From assembly GCA_023415725.1 (NCBI GenBank), contig JAEZJR010000241.1, forward strand, positions 1 to 20,132: 20,132 nt of DNA, given 5' to 3'. Under the pieces are notes generated by a model. The model was given only the letters and a program-made list of their open reading frames with translations. It ran no database searches and had not been told where the DNA came from. The translations under genes and the position numbers were made by a program. The stretch comes from Acidobacteriota bacterium. Its GTDB lineage: Bacteria; Acidobacteriota; Blastocatellia; Pyrinomonadales; Pyrinomonadaceae. Numbering within the stretch: the first letter of the stretch is position 1; every line of letters begins with the position of its first letter. Positions 15,162-20,132 of the stretch are shown one piece after another.

Positions 15162-16022
15162 TCACTTTTCCAGCGGTTTTCCGCCGTTATCTTTGCTGCT
15201 TATTTTCGGCATGGAACGCCCGTCCGATTGCAGCACGAACGAAAGCCGCCCCGACTTCCCGTATTCCGCGGGGATCGCCGAAGCGGTGTAAACCTTTTTG
15301 TCTCCCGTCAGAGTCACCGAGTAGTTATACCCGGTCGATTCCGCCGTTTTCACATCCTCCGGCAAGAGCCCAGCGCCGACAAGCGCGTTGATCTCGCCGA
15401 AATTCCCGCCGTTTTGCACCGAATACGCGAGTTGTGCCCGAGCGATACGGTCCAGCATGTCGCGGGCCTCGTCCTCGTGAGTTTCGATGCGGAGCACGTA
15501 GAAGTAGTTCTTCCCTTCTTTCTTGATGCGTGCTTCGGCCACCTCGGGCACTGTAAGTATGACCCAGATGTCCCCATCTTTGCGTAACTCCAAAGACTGC
15601 GTTTCGACCTTCTCCGGATCCTCGCCTGGTAGGCTTGCCGTAACCGTGGCCTTGTTGCCGGAGACGATCTCGCCGTTGATCTGGACGTCCGCTGGGATCT
15701 GGCTCGCGATCCGTTCGAAATCGAGTTGAAACTCCCTGAGCTCGGTGTCCGTCAGCCCTTCGACCGCCGGACGCAGGTTCGTTAAAAAAATGGCCTCGCG
15801 GAATTTCTTCTCGCGAAGCTTCTGGTAAAAAGCTCTTACTGTATCGGCCGGGGACCCGGCCACCGCCTGGATCGAAACCGGCGGCGCGGCCGTCGCGCCT
15901 TCGGAATTGGATATTCCCGCTGGTTTTTCCGCCTGTGCTGCGTCCGGTTTGGATGCCTCAACGGCACATCCCCCCGTGAGGGCCACCATGAAGACAGACA
16001 GACATAGGACGAAGTGTGTCAT
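15162..16022 (-). CDS. Lipoprotein with DUF4878-like and pilin-like regions
   Basis: A 286-residue protein with a lipobox LTGGC (C19 lipidated) after a hydrophobic signal. A low-complexity linker (20-55) leads to ADTVRAFYQKLREKKFREAI, a helix-plus-sheet segment like the DUF4878/NTF2-type lipoprotein domains (about 56-170). The last 100 residues have AARDMLDRIARAQLAYSVQ-like and LVGAGLLPEDV features, then TASAIPAEYGKSGRLSFVL, resembling the globular part of type II secretion or type IV pilin GspG-like proteins without the N-terminal pilin helix. I use ATG 16022 with GGAG upstream; a start at 16085 would displace the signal peptide. Role unknown; surface or periplasmic location is well supported. 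Confidence 0.82.
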   Translation of the reverse strand: MTHFVLCLSVFMVALTGGCAVEASKPDAAQAEKPAGISNSEGATAAPPVSIQAVAGSPADTVRAFYQKLREKKFREAIFLTNLRPAVEGLTDTELREFQLDFERIASQIPADVQINGEIVSGNKATVTASLPGEDPEKVETQSLELRKDGDIWVILTVPEVAEARIKKEGKNYFYVLRIETHEDEARDMLDRIARAQLAYSVQNGGNFGEINALVGAGLLPEDVKTAESTGYNYSVTLTGDKKVYTASAIPAEYGKSGRLSFVLQSDGRSMPKISSKDNGGKPLEK

Positions 16023-16124
16023 CAAGCTCCAACGACTGTTCAGGGGCAAAAGCCCAAAATCCAAAGGGGAAAAAGAAACCGTCAAGTGAGTGGCCCGAAG
16101 GTGTGGACTGCGTGCTTGGGCCAG

Positions 16125-16163
16125 AAAAAAGGAGACACGCCAACGGGGAGTATAGCGTGTCTC
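16125..16163 (-). terminator. Second of two tandem terminators after OPT gene
   Basis: GAGACACGC (16132-16140) and GCGTGTCTC (16155-16163) form a perfect 9-base stem with a 14-base loop. On the minus strand they are followed by C and then six T (16125-16130). It lies about 70 bases beyond the OPT stop, past the first terminator. Confidence 0.7.
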
Positions 16164-16180
16164 GGTCGAAAATGTAAAAC

Positions 16181-16220
16181 GAAAAATGCGTTAAATCGGG
16201 CAAATAGACCGATTTAACGC
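16181..16220 (-). terminator. First of two tandem terminators after OPT gene
   Basis: GCGTTAAATCGG (16188-16199) and CCGATTTAACGC (16209-16220) are a perfect 12-base stem with a nine-base loop. On the minus strand they are followed by ATTTTTC and then a T-rich stretch. It is eleven bases after the OPT stop codon. Confidence 0.88.
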
Positions 16221-16231
16221 CCGTTCGGCGG

Positions 16232-18571
16232 TCATTCGAGGTCTCGCCCGCTCATCAGTTTCTCGCGCCCAACCATATATAGGAGCACGCTGATGACGAG
16301 GAACGGGATCGCCCCGAGCCACCATGCTTGATCGCCGTCAAAGAAGGGATTGTTCTCCTTTGCCCATGCGTTCGAAGCGTTCGAGATCTCGGAAAGGGCC
16401 GGCAGGAACGCGAAGATCGCAAACAATATACCGGCCACCGCGGCCCCGGCGATGTAACCGGAAGCCAACAGCACCCCGTGTGATTTATCCGTTTCGGCGA
16501 TGATCTCTTCTTCCGTTAGCGTACGCTGAGCGAGTTTGCGCTTCAGGTAAATATCCACGATCTTACGGATCACGCCGCCGACGAAGATCGGCATGCTCGT
16601 CGCGATCGGCAGGTAAAGCCCCACGGCGAATGCGAGCGAAGGCACGCCCACTATCTCGAGCATGATCGCGATCATCGCGCCGATCAGCACCAACCCCCAC
16701 GGAAGGTCCTGCCCCAGCACGCCCTTGATGATGTAGCTCATCAGCGTCGCTTTCGGAGCGTCGTATCTCGTCAGTTTGTTCCCGTTCTCATCTTCCTTGA
16801 CGACACCGTTGATGGCCGGGTCGACGAGGTAAACGGGCTGGCCCTGTTCATTAACGAGATATTTTCCGATCTGCCCTTCCCTTGGATCCGTGTTCTGCCA
16901 TACGTGATATTGAGCGGTATCCGATGTGTATTGACCGTGCCTCACATGGTCGTTCTGAAGTTGGCCGCCCTGGCGGAAGAGCTTATCTTCCGTCACTGTA
17001 AAGCCCGCGGGAAATGCGTTCGGGGCGATGCGCTGGTAATAGGTACCGTTGTCGTTCAGGAACAGAAGAAGCGGTCCCAGCACCAAAGCTGATGCGAGCG
17101 CCCCGACCAGGATCGCGATTTGCTGCCTGCGGGGGGTGCCCCCGACCCAGAAACCGGTCTTCAGGTCCTGCGATGTGGTGCCGCCGTTCGACGCGGCGAT
17201 GCAAACGATGCCGCCGATCGAAAGTGCGGTGACGAAGTACGGATCCGCCGCGGTCCAACCCAAGGCCAGGAACGCCAGGCACGTGAAGAGCAACGTCGCG
17301 ACCGTCATCCCGGAGATCGGGTTCGACGACGAACCAACTTCACCGGTCAATCGCGAAGAGACCGTAACGAAAAGAAATCCGAGAATGAGGATCAGGATGG
17401 ATCCGAAGATCGAAACGATCGGGTCCGCGAGAATGTATAGCCCGAGCGAAGGCGAAAGCATGATCGCCGCGAGCAGGACGATCATCCCGATGATGACGTA
17501 CTTCATCGAGAGGTCCTGATCGGTGCGGGGCAACGCACCTCCGTCTTCACCGACCGACCCGCCACGCAGGTCCGCGAGGCCCGCCTTCAGCCCGTGCCAG
17601 ATGGTCGGCAGCGAGCGAAACAGCGAGATGATACCCGCCGCGGTCACAGCACCTGCACCTATGTAGAGGATGTATTCCCCGCGAATCTGCCCGGGAGACA
17701 TATCCGCCACGTTCGCCCCGACCGCCGGTGCGATCGGAGATGCCGCGCCGGACCCGAAATACTTGATCAGCGGGATGAGGATCAAATAAGAAAGCACGCC
17801 GCCGCCGAGCATGATGGCGGAGATGTACGGTCCGATGATGTAACCGACACCGAGCAACGCCGGGTTGTTCTCCAGATGGATCGAACCGCCGCGGAGGACG
17901 TTATCGGGCAGGTCTTTGCCCGGCTCCGGGTTCCATGCGCTGAAGACGTCCATCACCGACTTGTAGAGAAAACCTATGCCGAACCCTGCCGCGATTATTT
18001 TTCCTCGATGCAGCACCTCAGCGTCCGTCGAGACCTCGCCGCCGCCTTCCGTCGCCGCGTCGCGCGATTCGCGGGACGCACCGGCCATCAGGACCTGAGC
18101 GCATGCCGTCCCCTCGGGATATTTGAGAATGCCGTGCTGATCTTTGATAAGCGCACGCCGCAGCGGGATCATCATCAGGATCCCGAGCAATCCGCCGAGC
18201 ACCGCCACGAGCGTTACACGTCCGATCTCCAGGTCGAACCCGAGGATCAGGATCGCGGGCATCGTCACGCCGACGCCGAACGCTATCGATTCGCCCGCCG
18301 ACCCGGCCGTCTGCATCACGTTCGCTTCGAGGATCGTCGCGTCGCGCATACCTGCCTTCGACAGCAAACGGAACAGCGTAATGGCGATCACCGCCACCGG
18401 GATCGAAGCCGAAACCGTCAACCCCGTCTTCAACACCAAATAAAGCGAGGACGCTCCGAAGATGATCCCCAAAAGCGTCCCGACGATAAGCGGCAAAGGC
18501 GTCAACTCGCGGAGGTTAGTTACGCTAGCCGGGATGTACGGTCGAAAGTTCTCGAGAAATGGATTTTTCAT
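16232..18571 (-). CDS. OPT family oligopeptide transporter
   Basis: A 779-residue inner-membrane protein with about 14-16 hydrophobic segments. OPT family landmarks are LTPLPLIVGTLLGIIFGASSLYLVL at the N-terminus, GLTVSASIPVAVIAI, EANVMQTAGSAGES, KYPEGTACAQVLMAG, and late GVPSLAFAVGLYLP and IFVGGVIRK. Members import short peptides or peptide-metal complexes, likely proton-coupled. A soluble insertion of roughly 110 residues (about 510-620) containing NDNGTYYQRIAPNAFPAG precedes KATLMSYIIKGVLG. ATG 18571 is preferred because AGGAGG lies ten bases upstream; TTG 18577 is possible. That ribosome site is buried in a hairpin. Two terminators follow. Confidence 0.93.
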   Translation of the reverse strand: MKNPFLENFRPYIPASVTNLRELTPLPLIVGTLLGIIFGASSLYLVLKTGLTVSASIPVAVIAITLFRLLSKAGMRDATILEANVMQTAGSAGESIAFGVGVTMPAILILGFDLEIGRVTLVAVLGGLLGILMMIPLRRALIKDQHGILKYPEGTACAQVLMAGASRESRDAATEGGGEVSTDAEVLHRGKIIAAGFGIGFLYKSVMDVFSAWNPEPGKDLPDNVLRGGSIHLENNPALLGVGYIIGPYISAIMLGGGVLSYLILIPLIKYFGSGAASPIAPAVGANVADMSPGQIRGEYILYIGAGAVTAAGIISLFRSLPTIWHGLKAGLADLRGGSVGEDGGALPRTDQDLSMKYVIIGMIVLLAAIMLSPSLGLYILADPIVSIFGSILILILGFLFVTVSSRLTGEVGSSSNPISGMTVATLLFTCLAFLALGWTAADPYFVTALSIGGIVCIAASNGGTTSQDLKTGFWVGGTPRRQQIAILVGALASALVLGPLLLFLNDNGTYYQRIAPNAFPAGFTVTEDKLFRQGGQLQNDHVRHGQYTSDTAQYHVWQNTDPREGQIGKYLVNEQGQPVYLVDPAINGVVKEDENGNKLTRYDAPKATLMSYIIKGVLGQDLPWGLVLIGAMIAIMLEIVGVPSLAFAVGLYLPIATSMPIFVGGVIRKIVDIYLKRKLAQRTLTEEEIIAETDKSHGVLLASGYIAGAAVAGILFAIFAFLPALSEISNASNAWAKENNPFFDGDQAWWLGAIPFLVISVLLYMVGREKLMSGRDLE

Positions 18572-18580
18572 ATTCAAGCT

Positions 18581-18599
18581 CCCTCCTAACGCAGGAGGG
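18581..18599 (-). promoter_or_regulatory. Hairpin that buries the OPT ribosome binding site
   Basis: In the minus-strand transcript CCCUCCU (18599-18593) pairs with AGGAGGG (18587-18581) across a GCGUU loop. The second arm contains the whole Shine-Dalgarno AGGAGG of the OPT gene, ending nine bases before ATG 18571. If folded it would hinder initiation, as in RNA thermometers, riboswitch expression platforms or protein-controlled operators. Regulation is inferred; the pairing is seen. Confidence 0.5.
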
Positions 18600-18725
18600 G
18601 TCGACGCTCCGCCGACGAAGTGGTCCTTGATTTGTGAAATAGAGGAAAGCTAACTGAAAATTTACGCCTCATTGACCTAAAAGGCAACGAAATCAAGCGT
18701 TAGCGTCGCCGCAACTCTGACACTA

Positions 18726-18742
18726 TTCGCAAATTTTGCGAA
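18726..18742. repeat. Palindrome in OPT/M14 intergenic region
   Basis: TTCGCAAA (18726-18733), one T, and TTTGCGAA (18735-18742) form a perfect 17-base palindrome, 47 bases before the M14 start. It has the look of a repressor operator. It sits in a 218-base region between the divergent OPT and M14 genes and could affect either. No flanking promoter is certain. Confidence 0.4.
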
Positions 18743-18789
18743 ATAAACTAAACTCTCCACAAATCTTCTCTTCCCGGAGCAAAACGAAA

Positions 18790-20132
18790 ATGAATCTTCT
18801 CTCTGCGTCCCTGCGCGTTTGCGGTTTGATCTTCTTGACGGCGGTTTACGTCGTCGCACAGGTTCCCACCCCTAAAGACGTGCTCGGCTTCACGCCTGGC
18901 GATGACCGGAAGCTGGCTAGCTGGGCTCAGGTCGTGGATTACTTCAAGAAGCTTGATGCAGCGAGCGATCGCGTGATGTTCCAGGAGATCGGCAAGACGA
19001 CGATGGGGGCGCCGTTCGTTTACGCGACGATCAGCTCGCCGGAGAACCTGAAGGACCTCGACCGGTACAAACACATAAACGACCAGCTTGCTGATCCCCG
19101 GCTCTTCAATCGAAAGCGTGGCGATCCGGAGACGACCGCGAAACGGCTCATCGCCCAAGGGAAGACGATCGTCATGATCACGCACGGTATTCACTCGACC
19201 GAGGTCGGCTCGACGCTTTCGTCGATGCTGATCGCCCACCGGCTTGCGAGTTCGAATGATGCGGAGATCAAGAAGATCCTCGACAACACGATCATTTTGA
19301 TGGTGCCGAGCCTGAACCCGGACGGCGTGGACATCGTTAAGAACTGGTACCACAAAACGCTCGGCACACCGTACGAGGGGACATCACCGCCGGAGCTTTA
19401 CCATAAGTACGTCGGGCACGATAACAATCGCGACTGGTACGCCTTCACGCAGGTCGAGACGCAGTTGACCGTCGACAAGATCCACAATGTCTGGCACCCG
19501 CAGATCGTTCACGATATTCATCAGCAGGGCTCGAACGGCTCACGGCTTTTCATTCCGCCGTACATGCAGCCCGTCGAGCCGAACGTGCCGAAGCAGATCG
19601 TCGAGGGCTACACGGAGCTGGGCAATTTCATGGCGAAGAGCCTGCGCGACAAGGGCTACCAGGGCATCACCACTAACTCTACTTACGATGCGTGGACGCC
19701 AGCCCGAGCATATTCGCACTACCATGGAGGGGTGAGGATATTGTCGGAGACCGCATCTGTAAAGATCGCCTCCCCCATCACCGTCAAATACGACGACCTC
19801 CGCGTTTCGTCCGACGATGGTTACGACCCGAAGGTCGAGTCCCACAATTTCGGCCCCGTCTGGCGCGGTGGCGAATGGAAACTCTCCAACATCACCGACT
19901 ACATGACCACCGCAGCGTTCACACTGCTGAACCACGCGGCGGACAACCGGGAGCGGTGGCTGTCAAGGTTTTACGAGATCGGGAAAGAGGCGGTGCAGCC
20001 CCGAGGAAACGGGGAGATTACTGGGTTCGTATTTCCCGCGCAAGGATTTTCCGACGTAGATAAGTCTGGCGCCAGACCAGATTTGAGCTCAGACACCAGA
20101 CAATCCGCATTGCTGGCGATACTGTCCAGAGC
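18790..20132 (+). CDS. Exported M14 zinc metallocarboxypeptidase (partial, runs off right edge)
   Basis: The frame is open from ATG 18790 to the window end (447 codons visible). It starts with a signal peptide (LLSASLRVCGLIFLTAVYVVAQ). Zinc and catalytic residues of family M14 are present: HGIHSTE (H135 and E138), NPDGVD, the NNRDW arginine region, third ligand probably H244 in DIHQQGSNGSR, and E320 in ILSETASV as the general base. These enzymes remove residues or cross-link peptides at the C-terminus of peptides or peptidoglycan stems in the periplasm. GGAG lies ten bases upstream. Near the end of the visible part GFVFPAQGFSD is followed by DKSGARPDLSSDTRQ and SALLAILSR, which reads like an inserted segment. 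The 3' end lies outside the window. Confidence 0.88.
   Translation, partial: MNLLSASLRVCGLIFLTAVYVVAQVPTPKDVLGFTPGDDRKLASWAQVVDYFKKLDAASDRVMFQEIGKTTMGAPFVYATISSPENLKDLDRYKHINDQLADPRLFNRKRGDPETTAKRLIAQGKTIVMITHGIHSTEVGSTLSSMLIAHRLASSNDAEIKKILDNTIILMVPSLNPDGVDIVKNWYHKTLGTPYEGTSPPELYHKYVGHDNNRDWYAFTQVETQLTVDKIHNVWHPQIVHDIHQQGSNGSRLFIPPYMQPVEPNVPKQIVEGYTELGNFMAKSLRDKGYQGITTNSTYDAWTPARAYSHYHGGVRILSETASVKIASPITVKYDDLRVSSDDGYDPKVESHNFGPVWRGGEWKLSNITDYMTTAAFTLLNHAADNRERWLSRFYEIGKEAVQPRGNGEITGFVFPAQGFSDVDKSGARPDLSSDTRQSALLAILSR
20064..20077. repeat. 14-base perfect palindrome within M14 coding sequence
   Basis: GTCTGGCGCCAGAC is a perfect palindrome. CCAGAC occurs again at 20096-20101, so the first GTCTGG could pair with either copy. 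The segment around it encodes the polar, insertion-like stretch of the M14 protein. Confidence 0.5.

Noticed and set aside
17594..18589. Plus-strand frame of 331 codons opposite the OPT gene
   Set aside because: It is antisense to the transporter; the product is extremely R/D/H-rich, a codon-mirror artefact.
18748..19353. Minus-strand frame of 201 codons near the right edge
   Set aside because: It is opposite the M14 peptidase, whose signal peptide and zinc motifs are clear.

Overview
The window looks like chromosomal housekeeping DNA from a moderately GC-rich, non-enteric bacterium. I see no phage, plasmid, IS, CRISPR, rRNA or tRNA genes. A FadN-type beta-oxidation enzyme under a Bacillus-like FadR operator, many exported or lipoprotein genes, an M61 and an M14 peptidase, an OPT transporter and a lipoprotein with a GspG-like tail together suggest Acidobacteriota (perhaps Blastocatellia). 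This placement is inference from gene style only.

Left third (1-7447), minus strand: one compact nine-gene transcription unit starts at a promoter whose -35/-10 spacer holds a palindrome of the FadR type. Its order is fadN (hydroxyacyl-CoA dehydrogenase/enoyl-CoA hydratase), a DinB-fold protein, a HAD phosphatase, a lipoprotein, tag (3-methyladenine DNA glycosylase I), ybaK (Cys-tRNA deacylase), an SRPBCC protein, a zinc-ribbon protein and fadA (thiolase). Gene junctions are 4- or 10-base overlaps, abutments or short gaps. fadA carries an in-frame TAG at codon 327 that removes the last catalytic residues. A terminator follows fadA. A second, nearly identical promoter/operator at bases 1-30 points out of the window to the left, probably to another fatty-acid gene such as fadE.

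Middle (7448-13433), plus strand: an exported TPR protein, an exported protein with two peptidoglycan-binding-like repeats followed by a strong terminator, an exported NTF2-like protein, an M61-type metallopeptidase, a pyridoxamine-phosphate-oxidase-like protein with its own terminator, then a long, potentially structured leader in front of a SAM-dependent methyltransferase.

Right (13434-18600), minus strand: a Gfo/Idh/MocA oxidoreductase whose terminator hairpin overlaps its last codons, a PilZ protein, a lipoprotein with a pilin-like C-terminal region, and an OPT family transporter ending at two tandem terminators and starting at a Shine-Dalgarno sequence buried in a hairpin. At the right edge an exported M14 metallocarboxypeptidase reads rightward and runs off the window. 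Near its visible end is a perfect 14-base palindrome inside an apparent in-frame insertion.

The most noteworthy items are the FadR-type regulon wrapped around DNA- and tRNA-quality-control genes, the amber codon in fadA, the structured methyltransferase leader, and the sequestered ribosome binding site of the OPT gene. No clearly new multi-gene system is visible.
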